45,827 nucleotides of DNA from Bordetella parapertussis. GTDB taxonomy: Bacteria > Pseudomonadota > Gammaproteobacteria > Burkholderiales > SG8-41. The stretch lies in NCBI GenBank assembly GCA_945864585.1, contig CAMBCF010000029.1, positions 1 to 45,827 on the forward strand, in the 5' to 3' direction. Positions 35,616-43,637 of this stretch are shown piece after piece. Each line of letters begins with the position of its first letter. Position 1 is the first letter of the stretch. A program made the position numbers and the translations under genes. The notes under the pieces were generated by a model. That model was given only the letters and a program-made list of their open reading frames with translations, was not told the origin of the DNA and did not search any database.

Positions 35616-36896
35616 ATGGCACTAACGATGGCGGAAAAGCTGTTGACGCGGAACAACCTCGCGGGGACGGAGGTGCACGCAGGCGATTTCGTCGAAGCGC
35701 GCATCGATGGCGCGATGTGCCATTACCACGCCAGCGAGCCGATGATCGACATGGCACGCGAGGCGGGCTTCGCGGACGGCCTGCCGCGCGTATGGGATCC
35801 CGATCGCATATTCGTGCTGCAGGACCATCATCAACCGACTCTCTCGCAGAAACTGGCAGATGAGAACGCCCTCGTGCGCAGGGAAGTGGAACGTCTGGGT
35901 ATCCGCTGTTTTCATGATTCGGAGCCCGGGATCGCGCACCAGATGATGCTCGACTATGGCCTAGTGCGCCCCGGCGAACTGGTGGTCGGCAACGATTCCC
36001 ACACCATCGGCTACGGCGCCATCAACGCCGGCAGCACCGGCATCACGCGTGCCGACATGTTTTATGTGCTGCTCTACGGCGAACTGTGGTTTCAGGTGCC
36101 GTCGTCAGTCAAAGTCATACTCAACGGGCGGCAGCCGAATTATCCGATAGCAAAAGACATCATTCTTTACCTGGCCGGCAAGTACGGCGAGGATTTTGCG
36201 CAGAGCATGTCGGTCGAGTACTCGGGTAGCCTCGTGCCGCAACTTTCCATCGACAGCCGCATGTGCCTGTCGACGCACGGTGTGGAGATCGGCGCGAAGT
36301 TCGCAATGTTTGCATCGGACGATGCGACGCAGCAGTTTCTGCAAACGCGTACCGATAAGCCGTATGAGCCTCTCATCCCCGACGCCGGCGCGCAGTATGA
36401 AAAGGAAATCACGCTAAACGTCGACGATATGCCGTTCATGGTGGCCAGGCCGCACCAATTCGGCAACGTGGTGCCGGCGTCCGACGCTGCAGGCACGCGC
36501 ATCCATCAGGCGCAAATCGGTTCGTGCGCCAATGGCCGCTTCGAAGACATCGAAATCGCGGCGCGCGTGCTGGCAGGGCGCAAGGTGGCCAAAGGCGTGC
36601 GCTTTCTCATTTCCCCTGCGTCGCAGCAGGTTTATCTGCAGTGCCTGAAGGCCGGACTGGTCGAAACGCTGGTGGAGGCGGGTGCGCAGGTGATTACACC
36701 GGGGTGTGGCGTGTGCCAGCCGCGCGTGGGTTTTCTGTCGGATGGCGAAGTCTGCATCACCGCGACGACACGCAATTTCAAGGGGCGCAAGGGCAGTCAG
36801 AAAGCGGAAATCTATCTGGGCGGGCCGCTGACGGTAGCAGCGGCAGCGCTGGCGGGCGAAATCGTCGATCCGAAGGAGATGTGCGTTGGGCTTTAA
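35616..36896 (+). CDS. Aconitase-superfamily hydratase, large subunit (LeuC/DmdA-like)
   Basis: A 426-residue iron-sulfur dehydratase subunit. The three cluster ligands are Cys304 in IGSCANGR, Cys364 and Cys367 in PGCGVC; their spacing (60 and 3) is the same as in isopropylmalate isomerase. GNDSHTIGYGAINAGSTGIT near residue 127 is the conserved substrate region. It is shorter than E. coli LeuC and closer in length to the archaeal or catabolic type. The LeuC-specific G-S-C-T-N is G-S-C-A-N here. With the TcuA-like and lyase-like genes downstream it more likely acts on a catabolic di- or tricarboxylate than in leucine synthesis. It overlaps the small subunit gene by 11 bases. Confidence 0.9.
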   Translation: MALTMAEKLLTRNNLAGTEVHAGDFVEARIDGAMCHYHASEPMIDMAREAGFADGLPRVWDPDRIFVLQDHHQPTLSQKLADENALVRREVERLGIRCFHDSEPGIAHQMMLDYGLVRPGELVVGNDSHTIGYGAINAGSTGITRADMFYVLLYGELWFQVPSSVKVILNGRQPNYPIAKDIILYLAGKYGEDFAQSMSVEYSGSLVPQLSIDSRMCLSTHGVEIGAKFAMFASDDATQQFLQTRTDKPYEPLIPDAGAQYEKEITLNVDDMPFMVARPHQFGNVVPASDAAGTRIHQAQIGSCANGRFEDIEIAARVLAGRKVAKGVRFLISPASQQVYLQCLKAGLVETLVEAGAQVITPGCGVCQPRVGFLSDGEVCITATTRNFKGRKGSQKAEIYLGGPLTVAAAALAGEIVDPKEMCVGL

Positions 36897-37422
36897 CCTT
36901 AATCAAGTCCAATGTGGTCGCGTATGGAAGTTCGGCGATTCGATCGAGACCGACGCGATCAATCCGTATTACCGCTATCCGACGATGGATGAATTGAAGC
37001 AGCACACGATGGAGGTGTACCGCCCCGAATTTCCGCAGCAGGTGAAGCCCGGCGACATCATGGTGGCGGGACGCAACTTCGGCTGCGGCTCAAGCCGACC
37101 CGGCCTGGTATTACGCGAGGTGGGCATCGTCGCCATTGTCGCGGAATCGGTGGCGCGGCTTTTCCTGCGCAACAGCATCGGGCGCGCGATTCCCATTTTC
37201 GTCGCACCGGGCGTGAGCGGCATTGTGGAGGATGGTGAAACGCTGGAGGTCGACTATCCCACTGGTATCGTGCGTAATCCGGCCACCGGCGCGAGCGTGG
37301 CGATGCGCAAGTATCCGCCCTTGATCGAACGGATTTTTCAAAGCGGAGGCTTGCCCGAATTTGCGCGCGAACGCTATTTGAAGGAGGCGGCAATGGCAAA
37401 AGAGAAAAGCGCCCATGGCTGA
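36886..37422 (+). CDS. Aconitase-superfamily hydratase, small subunit (LeuD/DmdB-like)
   Basis: A 178-residue swivel-domain subunit that pairs with the preceding gene product. GRVWKFGDSIETDAINPYYR near residue 11, the substrate loop GRNFGCGSSRPGLVL near residue 63 and ESVARLFLRNSIGRAIP near residue 90 are family signatures. The start is TTG at 36886, seven bases after AAGGAG, inside the end of the large subunit gene; no ATG or GTG is available in frame before the conserved region. The loop after GCGSSR reads PGLVLREVG, where LeuD has R-E-H-A, so substrate recognition probably differs. Confidence 0.88.
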   Translation: MGFNLNQVQCGRVWKFGDSIETDAINPYYRYPTMDELKQHTMEVYRPEFPQQVKPGDIMVAGRNFGCGSSRPGLVLREVGIVAIVAESVARLFLRNSIGRAIPIFVAPGVSGIVEDGETLEVDYPTGIVRNPATGASVAMRKYPPLIERIFQSGGLPEFARERYLKEAAMAKEKSAHG

Positions 37423-38908
37423 CGGCACCTATGACGTGATCGTGGTGGGTGGCGGCAATGCGGCGATGTGCGCGGCGCTGTCGGCACGCGAACAGGGCGC
37501 CACTGTGCTGATGCTCGAGCGCGCACCCGAAGAGCAGCGCGGCGGCAACAGCGCGTTTACCGGCGGCGGCTTTCGCATGGTGCATCACGGCGTCGAAGAC
37601 GTGAGGAAGGTCGTACCCGATCTCTCCGAGGGCGAAATTGCCAATACCGACTTCGGTGCATATTCCATCGAGGATTACCTCGATGACCTGGGCCGGGTCA
37701 CCCAGTACTACTGTGATCCCGATCTGGCGGAGACGCTGGTGCGCCAAAGTACCGATACCGTGCAATGGCTGTATGGCCGGGGCGTACGCTTTGTGCCGCG
37801 CTTCGGGCGCTACGCTTTCAAGCATGAAGGCCGCTTCAAGTTTTTTGGCGGCACGGTGGTCGAAGCGGCAGGCGGCGGGCGCGGCCTGGTGGAGGCTGAG
37901 TACAAAGCGGCCGCCAAACATGGCGTAGAGATACGCTACCAGACCCAGGCGACCGCGTTGTTGCGGGGGCGCAAAGGCATTGAGGGTGTGAGAGTCGTCG
38001 CCGATGGCGTTGAAGAAGACATACGCGCGAAGGCGGTGGTGCTCGCCAGCGGCGGCTTCGAAGCGAATCGCGAATGGCGCACGCGCTATCTGGGACCGGG
38101 CTGGGAAATGGCCAAGGTGCGAGGCACGCGCTACAACACCGGCGACGGCATCCGCATGGCGCTTGACATCGGTGCACAATCGTACGGCCAGTGGTCGGGC
38201 TGCCACTCCGTATCGTGGGAACGCAATGCGCCGGACTTCGGCGTGCTCGAGTCGCGCACGGCGTTCAGCCGTAATGGCTATCCATTCAGCCTGATGATCA
38301 ATGCCGACGGCCAACGCTTCGTCGATGAAGGTGCGGATTTTCGCAATTACACTTACGCCAAGTACGGGCGCATCGTGCTGCAGCAGCCGGGTAGCTACGC
38401 CTGGCATGTGTTCGATGGGCATGTCGCACATCTGCTGCAGGACGAGTATAAATCGCGCGGCGCGACCAAAGTGCAGGCCGATACGCTGGAAGAACTGGTG
38501 GCGCGCATGGAAGACGTCCATCCGGCACAGTTTCTGCAAACCGTGCGTGAGTACAACGAGGCGATCAAGCGCGAGGTCGCTTTTGATCCCAACATCAAGG
38601 ATGGACGCTGCACGCAGGGGCTGGCGATCAACAAGTCGAACTGGTCCAACCCGCTGGACAAACCGCCGTACCTTGCGTACTCGGTAACCTGCGGCATCAC
38701 TTTCACTTTCGGCGGCCTGAAAATTGATACCGCGACGCATGTGCTGGATATCAACGACATGCCATTGCCCGGACTGTATGCTTCCGGCGAGCTCGTTGGC
38801 GGACTGTTCTACTACAATTACCCGGGGAGTTCGGGCCTGATGGCCGGATCCGTATTCGGCCGCATCGCGGGACGCTCAGCCGCAACGCACGCACAGAAAA
38901 ATTCCTGA
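37415..38908 (+). CDS. FAD-dependent dehydrogenase, TcuA/fumarate-reductase flavoprotein family
   Basis: A 497-residue flavoprotein. The dinucleotide motif VVGGGNAAMCAALSAREQG begins at residue 10, and LERAPEEQRGGNSAFTGGGF near residue 34 is typical of tricarballylate dehydrogenase (TcuA). The C-terminal YSVTCGITFTFGGLKIDTAT and LPGLYASGELVGGLFYYNYP blocks form the substrate and FAD cap of the fumarate-reductase-like fold. There is no heme-binding CxxCH and no signal peptide, so it acts in the cytoplasm. Its ATG overlaps the small hydratase subunit gene by 8 bases. TcuA oxidises tricarballylate to cis-aconitate; a comparable alkane-to-alkene oxidation before hydration is plausible here. Confidence 0.85.
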   Translation: MADGTYDVIVVGGGNAAMCAALSAREQGATVLMLERAPEEQRGGNSAFTGGGFRMVHHGVEDVRKVVPDLSEGEIANTDFGAYSIEDYLDDLGRVTQYYCDPDLAETLVRQSTDTVQWLYGRGVRFVPRFGRYAFKHEGRFKFFGGTVVEAAGGGRGLVEAEYKAAAKHGVEIRYQTQATALLRGRKGIEGVRVVADGVEEDIRAKAVVLASGGFEANREWRTRYLGPGWEMAKVRGTRYNTGDGIRMALDIGAQSYGQWSGCHSVSWERNAPDFGVLESRTAFSRNGYPFSLMINADGQRFVDEGADFRNYTYAKYGRIVLQQPGSYAWHVFDGHVAHLLQDEYKSRGATKVQADTLEELVARMEDVHPAQFLQTVREYNEAIKREVAFDPNIKDGRCTQGLAINKSNWSNPLDKPPYLAYSVTCGITFTFGGLKIDTATHVLDINDMPLPGLYASGELVGGLFYYNYPGSSGLMAGSVFGRIAGRSAATHAQKNS

Positions 38909-38933
38909 AGACTACACACGCAAGGAAAGCGCC

Positions 38934-39878
38934 ATGCCCACCGTCAGCAACCAGGACAAGACCAAACGCCTGCAGCAACTCATACACCGTAAAGGCAAGG
39001 TGCTTGCCGTCTTGCATACGCCGACCGCGGCGCATGCGCGCATCATGGAAGAGGCAGGATGCGAAGCCGCGTTTGTCGGCACCAGCGGCGTGGTCGGCAC
39101 CTATACCGGTATGTCGGATGTCGGCACCGCCACCATGACCGAGTGCGTGCAGATCGCCGGATGGATCGCACAAAGCGTTAATTTTCCGATCATCATCGAC
39201 GGCGATACGGGCCACGGCGGCATCATGGCGGTGCGGCGCCTGGTGCGCGAAAGCATACACGCGGGTATCGCCGGCATCCGCATCGATGATCAGCCGATCG
39301 AAGGCAAGCGCAAGACGCAGAGCGCCGGCGTGGAAGTGGTGCCCATGGAGCAGGCCATCGCGCGCTACCGCGCAGCGGTGGATATGAAGAACGAGCTTGA
39401 TCCCAACTTTGTGGTGATGGCGCAGTGCTACGCGCGCGATGCCGCCAACAGCGATCTCGAGGATACGCTTGCGCGCCTGAAGGCGTACCACGAAGTTGCC
39501 GGCGTGGACTGGGTGCAGCTTGAATCGCCGCATACGCCGGACGAGATCAGGCGCGCGCGCGCGGCTGTGACTTGTCCGCTGTCGTTCATGAAGGGCAAGC
39601 TGGGGCGCTATCTCACGCTGGAAGAGCATCTGGCTCTGGGTGTGACCATTGCGTGGTATCCGGGCTTCACGCATCACGTATTGTGGGCGGCGCTGTGGGA
39701 TTTCATGCAGGATTTCAATACGCGCGGCATCGCGGCGTGGGAAGATTTTGTCGCCAGCCGCAAGGACAAGCCCTATCCGCACCCTGAAGTTGGGCCGGAA
39801 GGCGAAGGCGCGGAGAAGCAGCGGGCGCTGGAAGAGAAATATTTTCCGCAGGAGATGTTGAAGAAGTACCAGAACTAA
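38934..39878 (+). CDS. Isocitrate lyase/PEP mutase superfamily protein, catalytic Cys motif missing
   Basis: A 314-residue TIM-barrel protein related to methylisocitrate lyase and 2,3-dimethylmalate lyase. FVGTSGVVGTYTGMSDVGTA near residue 42 and the metal motif IIIDGDTGHGG near residue 83 fit the superfamily. The catalytic loop, normally K-K/R-C-G-H, reads GKRKTQSAG after IDDQPIE at about residues 117-131, so the general-acid Cys is absent. The usual A-R-T-D-A strand reads AQCYARDA. It may therefore be a decarboxylase or hydrolase-like variant, or a lyase with another acid. AAGGAAAG precedes the ATG. It lies 25 bases behind the FAD dehydrogenase gene, as part of the operon. Confidence 0.83.
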   Translation: MPTVSNQDKTKRLQQLIHRKGKVLAVLHTPTAAHARIMEEAGCEAAFVGTSGVVGTYTGMSDVGTATMTECVQIAGWIAQSVNFPIIIDGDTGHGGIMAVRRLVRESIHAGIAGIRIDDQPIEGKRKTQSAGVEVVPMEQAIARYRAAVDMKNELDPNFVVMAQCYARDAANSDLEDTLARLKAYHEVAGVDWVQLESPHTPDEIRRARAAVTCPLSFMKGKLGRYLTLEEHLALGVTIAWYPGFTHHVLWAALWDFMQDFNTRGIAAWEDFVASRKDKPYPHPEVGPEGEGAEKQRALEEKYFPQEMLKKYQN

Positions 39879-39887
39879 GTCGAAGAA

Positions 39888-39985
39888 ATCCCCTCCCCAT
39901 CAAGGGGAGGGTTAGGGTGGGGATGGGGTGCGACGCAGTGTTAACCCCACCCCCATCCTAACCTTCCCCCTGAAGGGGAAGGGAC
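39888..39985. repeat. Long inverted pair of CCCCTCC-type elements
   Basis: The left unit CCCCTCCCCATCAAGGGGAG continues with GGTTAGGGTGGGG. The right unit is its near mirror (CCCCACCCCCATCCTAACCT, then TCCCCCTGAAGGGG). The whole could fold into a cruciform inside the operon, just before the next amidohydrolase gene. Confidence 0.7.
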
Positions 39986-40023
39986 TCCGTTGTTGAGTGA
40001 CACTGTTCGCACAAGGAGACCCC

Positions 40024-41175
40024 ATGGCAAAAGACGGCTACAAAATATTCGATTCCGACACCCATGTCGGCCCGCTGATGAATGTGCTGGATCCGTTCAT
40101 GACCGATGTCGAGCGCAAAAAGCTCGAAGGCTGGTCGGAATTCAAGGCGGTGAACAAGAAAGGCGATATCACGTACAACCGCGGGCAACGCCGCTATCGG
40201 CGCAAGCTTGGCACGGCCAAAGCGGACGCGAATCCCGGCGGTTACATGACGGGCTTCACCGGTGTCGCGAAAAAGCGCGAAGTCTCGCCGCGGGTCGATG
40301 CCGATGCCGCCGAGCGCATCAAGGACATGGATTTCGAGGGTGTGGATGTCAACCTCACGTTACCCTCGGGCTGGTTTGGAACGTGGACAGCTACCGAGGA
40401 TGTGGCGCTTGAAGCAGGCATGTATCGCGCCTATCACCGCTGGATGGAAGCATACTGCGGCCAATTTCCGGATCGCCTGGGCGGCGTAATCCTCGCTTGC
40501 GGCCGCGACATCAAAAGCGCAGTGGAAGAAATCAAACGCTGGGGCAAATCGCGCTGGGCGTGGGGCGTGCTGCCGTATGCACCGTACGGCATGCCGCTCG
40601 ATCATCCGGATTTTGAGCCAGTGTGGGCGGCGGCGGCCGAGCATGATCTGGCGATCACGCTGCACACATTTACCGTGATGCCGCCGTATGCGCCGGGCGG
40701 CACCGACAACTGGGAGAATCTTTTTCTGCAACGCTCTGCGTCGCACCCGTGGTGCGGCATGCGCAATATGGCATCGCTGATCGGCTCGGGGTTGATGGAT
40801 CGCTACCCTAAGCTTCGCATCGGCACGCTCGAAGCCGGTCACGGCTGGCTGCCGTTCTGGATGGCGCGCATCGATGAGCATGCGCGCACCATTCGCTCGG
40901 AAATTCCTGAGCTCAAAATGATGCCGAGCGAGTACGTGTTGAGCGGGCGCTATTTCCAGAGCATCGAAATTCCCGAAGGTCTGAAGCTCACCAACGCGGT
41001 GATCGATCTGGTGGGCGAAGATGTGTTGATGTATGCCTCGGATTACCCGCACGGCGAAAGCCACTTCCCGGAATCGGTGGGCATGGTGCTGGATTGGGAG
41101 ATGCCGCGCGCTCGCAAAAACAAATTGCTGTGGGACAACGCAGTCAAGCTCTATGCGCGCTGCGGGCTCAAGTGA
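40024..41175 (+). CDS. Amidohydrolase-2 family protein (DSDTH type)
   Basis: A 383-residue TIM-barrel metalloenzyme. The start YKIFDSDTHVGPLMNVLDPF holds the metal motif. LAITLHTFTVMPPYAPGG near residue 215, LMDRYPKLRIGTLEAGHGWL near residue 260 and MYASDYPHGESHFPESV near residue 337 give the remaining conserved His and Asp positions. AAGGAGA lies before ATG 40024, so the longer GTG start at 39997 is rejected. Its stop overlaps the GTG start of the next Bug gene (GTGA), showing translational coupling between enzyme and receptor. Relatives open lactone rings or decarboxylate; here it may feed or drain the hydratase-lyase route. Confidence 0.88.
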   Translation: MAKDGYKIFDSDTHVGPLMNVLDPFMTDVERKKLEGWSEFKAVNKKGDITYNRGQRRYRRKLGTAKADANPGGYMTGFTGVAKKREVSPRVDADAAERIKDMDFEGVDVNLTLPSGWFGTWTATEDVALEAGMYRAYHRWMEAYCGQFPDRLGGVILACGRDIKSAVEEIKRWGKSRWAWGVLPYAPYGMPLDHPDFEPVWAAAAEHDLAITLHTFTVMPPYAPGGTDNWENLFLQRSASHPWCGMRNMASLIGSGLMDRYPKLRIGTLEAGHGWLPFWMARIDEHARTIRSEIPELKMMPSEYVLSGRYFQSIEIPEGLKLTNAVIDLVGEDVLMYASDYPHGESHFPESVGMVLDWEMPRARKNKLLWDNAVKLYARCGLK

Positions 41176-42155
41176 AGCGCAGGGTGTTAAAACGTAAGTA
41201 TCTGTTTTCGTTAATATTTTTTGTATATTGCGCGCCAGGTGCGCACGCGCAAAGCAGCGCCTATCCTGCCAAGCCAGTGCGCGTGGTAGTGGGCTTCGCG
41301 CCCGGCGGCGCCACCGACATCGTTGCGCGGCTGTTCGCACAGAAGCTGAGCGAGTCGCTCGGCCGTTCCTTCGTGGTGGAAAACCGGCCCGGCGGCGGCG
41401 GCGTCACCGCCACCCTGCAGGTGCTGAAATCGCCGGCAGATGGTTATGTGCTGCTGGCGGTATCGGGTACCTATAGTATTACACCCGCGATCACCCAGAC
41501 GCTGCCGTACGATCCGATCAGGGATTTGGCGCCGATTTCGCTGGTGAACCAATCACCGTTTCTGGTGGTGGTGCATCCTGCGCTGCCGGTGAAAACCGTG
41601 CGCGATTTGGTAGCCCTGGCAAAAGCGCAACCCGGCAAACTCGATTACGGCTCGGCGGGTCAGGGCAGCAATGTGCATCTGGCGGTGGAGTTGTTGAACA
41701 GCATGGCCGGCATCAGGATGACGCATGTGCCCTATAAAGGCACGGGACAGGCGCTGATTGATCTGATGGCGGGACAGGTGCAATTGACGGCGGCAAACAT
41801 ACTGTCCGGCTTGCCTTACGCGAGGTCAGGCCGTATGCGCGGGCTGGCGGTCACCAGTGCGCGGCGCGTCAAAGCTTCGCCGGATATTCCCACCGTCAGC
41901 GAGTCCGGCGTGCCGGGTTACGAAGTCGCCAGCTGGAACGGCTGGCTCGCGCCTGCGGCAACGCCGCCGGAAATTCTCGCGAAACTCAACGCCGAACTGG
42001 TGAAAGCCGCCAGAGCGCCCGACATCGGCGAACGCATGGCCGCCGACGGCGGCGAGCCGCTGGGCACCACCCCCGATCAGTTTCGCCAGCACCTCATCGA
42101 CGAAATCGCGCGCTGGCGCAAGGTGGTGCAGGTGGCCGGAATTCGGGTGGAGTAA
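41172..42155 (+). CDS. Bug-family periplasmic solute-binding protein
   Basis: A 327-residue receptor beginning with GTG in a GTGA overlap with the amidohydrolase stop. The signal peptide (KRRVLKRKYLFSLIFFVYCA, then PGAHAQ) is encoded largely by copy b of the AT-rich element. YPAKPVRVVVGFAPGGATDI, ENRPGGGGVTATLQVLKSPA and VPYKGTGQALIDLMAGQVQL are canonical. It closes the operon that starts with the aconitase-like genes, and the tight coupling makes it the best candidate for binding that pathway's substrate. No TctA or TctB membrane component is in the window. Confidence 0.92.
   Translation: MKRRVLKRKYLFSLIFFVYCAPGAHAQSSAYPAKPVRVVVGFAPGGATDIVARLFAQKLSESLGRSFVVENRPGGGGVTATLQVLKSPADGYVLLAVSGTYSITPAITQTLPYDPIRDLAPISLVNQSPFLVVVHPALPVKTVRDLVALAKAQPGKLDYGSAGQGSNVHLAVELLNSMAGIRMTHVPYKGTGQALIDLMAGQVQLTAANILSGLPYARSGRMRGLAVTSARRVKASPDIPTVSESGVPGYEVASWNGWLAPAATPPEILAKLNAELVKAARAPDIGERMAADGGEPLGTTPDQFRQHLIDEIARWRKVVQVAGIRVE
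41194..41228 (+). repeat. AT-rich element, copy b (core TAAGTATCTGTTTT)
   Basis: GTAAGTATCTGTTTTCGTTA and the following ATATTTTTTGTA match the copies at 16797, 28602 and 32393. Here the element is translated as part of a signal peptide. Confidence 0.62.
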
Positions 42156-42301
42156 CCGCAGCGCCCGCGCTTGCCGGGTGTTGCATCCGCACCCACAAAT
42201 AAGTTTCAAAATAATAATTGATGCCGTCAACCGAAGTAGCGCTCGCGCATTCTGATATATTCGCTTGCCTTTGCCTGCGGGCAATTGCTGACTTGTAACG
42301 G

Positions 42302-43537
42302 ATGCCACTTTATTTCATGATGATTACCCGGTCTGCATCTGTTTTTTTCACGCTGCGCCACGCGGTTTTTTCTGCCCTCGCGCCGCTGCTGTTTGTCGCT
42401 TGTCTGGCGGGCGCACTTGCCCAAACGCCGCTGCCAACGCCGTCGCAAGGCGTAGCACAGGCGCCTGCCAAACCCGCGCAGCCGGGCGCTGTCGTAATCG
42501 ACCAGCGTTCAACCGCGATTGCGCAATTGCTCGGCGGCATTACACCCGCACCCGGCGATCCTGCCATCGATAAAATTGCGGCGAGCGAGGCATGGCTTAA
42601 GCACAAAGAAATCATGACCGGGCAATGGAAAAAAGTCCGTGCGCGGCTCGAGACGATGGAGAAGTGGCGCAACGCTGAGATCAATCTGAAGGATGCGCCA
42701 AAGCGCACGCTGCTTTATCCGTTCAGCGGCCCGGATTTCATCAACGCCTGGGCGCTGTACCCGAATCATGCGCGCTACATGTTCTTCGGTCTGGAGAATC
42801 CGGGCGCGCTGCCCGTCATCGAGAAACTGCGGCCTGCGGAACTAGATGGGCTGCTGCACGATGTGCGCAACGCGCTTGACGAAATCATCCAGCGCAACTA
42901 CTTCATCACATCCTACATGGGCAAGGAGCTCACCTCGCCGTACTTCAAGGGCACGGTGCCCATTATGTCGATGATGATGGCGCTCGACGGGTTGCACATC
43001 GTCAAGATCGAACCGGTTGACCTGTTTCCCGAACTCACCAAGGCGTACGAGGACCCGAAGACCGCCAAACGTCCCGGCAAACTCCTGCGCGGCGCACGCA
43101 TGATATTCACTGTGCCCAACAGCGGGCGCACGCATGAGCTTTATTACTTCTCGCTCGACGCCACCGACCGCGCATTGCAGTTCTACCCGGAATTCAACGA
43201 CTGGCTGACAAAGCAGACGCCGGCATCGGCATTGCTCAAATCCGCGTCCTACCTGTTGCACGACAGGCAGTTTTCGAAAACGCGCGAGATGTTGCTCGCT
43301 GCCGCGGACATTCTGGTGCAGGACGATACCGGCATGCCTTACCGTTACCTCAAGCAGGCCAATTGGAACATCAAGCTATTCGGCAAATATCACAAGCCGA
43401 TCAAGCCAATGGAGTGGGGTTATCAGGGCGATCTCGACAAAGCGTTCAAGGACACCAAAAGCGAGCCGCTGCCGTTTCCATTTGGCTACCACTGGAGAGG
43501 GCAGGAGTCGGGGTTGATTCTGGCGACGCGGCCGTGA
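42302..43537 (+). CDS. Secreted protein of unknown function
   Basis: A 411-residue protein with an N-terminal signal (hydrophobic run ALAPLLFVACLAGALA at about residues 24-39, cut after LAQ). It may also be a lipoprotein, because Cys33 lies in the run, though L-F-V-A-C is not a clean lipobox. A Pro/Ala/Gln linker (about 40-62) precedes the folded part. Notable segments are RTLLYPFSGPDFINAWALYP near residue 140, YMFFGLENPGALPVIEKLRP near residue 162 and a C-terminal FPFGYHWRGQESGLILATRP. No catalytic motif is recognised. The start has no clear ribosome site; ATGs five and six codons later are possible. Codon use is like the neighbours. Confidence 0.75.
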   Translation: MPLYFMMITRSASVFFTLRHAVFSALAPLLFVACLAGALAQTPLPTPSQGVAQAPAKPAQPGAVVIDQRSTAIAQLLGGITPAPGDPAIDKIAASEAWLKHKEIMTGQWKKVRARLETMEKWRNAEINLKDAPKRTLLYPFSGPDFINAWALYPNHARYMFFGLENPGALPVIEKLRPAELDGLLHDVRNALDEIIQRNYFITSYMGKELTSPYFKGTVPIMSMMMALDGLHIVKIEPVDLFPELTKAYEDPKTAKRPGKLLRGARMIFTVPNSGRTHELYYFSLDATDRALQFYPEFNDWLTKQTPASALLKSASYLLHDRQFSKTREMLLAAADILVQDDTGMPYRYLKQANWNIKLFGKYHKPIKPMEWGYQGDLDKAFKDTKSEPLPFPFGYHWRGQESGLILATRP

Positions 43538-43557
43538 AAATGAAGACTCGACATCAT

Positions 43558-43622
43558 GGAATCCCCTCGCCCCGCTCGCGGGGAGAGCCTGCGCCAGCAG
43601 GCGAGGGGCCGGGTTAGGGGAG
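43558..43622. repeat. GC-rich REP-like element before the alpha/beta hydrolase gene
   Basis: CCCCTCGCCCCGCTCGCGGG with GAGAGCCTGCGCCAGCAGGC and GAGGGGCCGGGTTAGGGG forms nested hairpins. It fills most of the gap between the secreted protein gene and the hydrolase gene. Confidence 0.6.
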
Positions 43623-43637
43623 GCTGCGATTTCCTCA

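Noticed and set aside
35616-37422. Assignment as leucine-biosynthetic leuCD
   Set aside because: The context is catabolic with no leuB or leuA, and the motif residues after G-S-C and G-C-G-S-S-R differ from typical LeuC and LeuD.
37058-38740. 560-codon open frame on the minus strand
   Set aside because: It lies opposite the FAD dehydrogenase gene and is a product of GC-rich codon bias. The translation is rich in Arg, His and Ala without any family motif.
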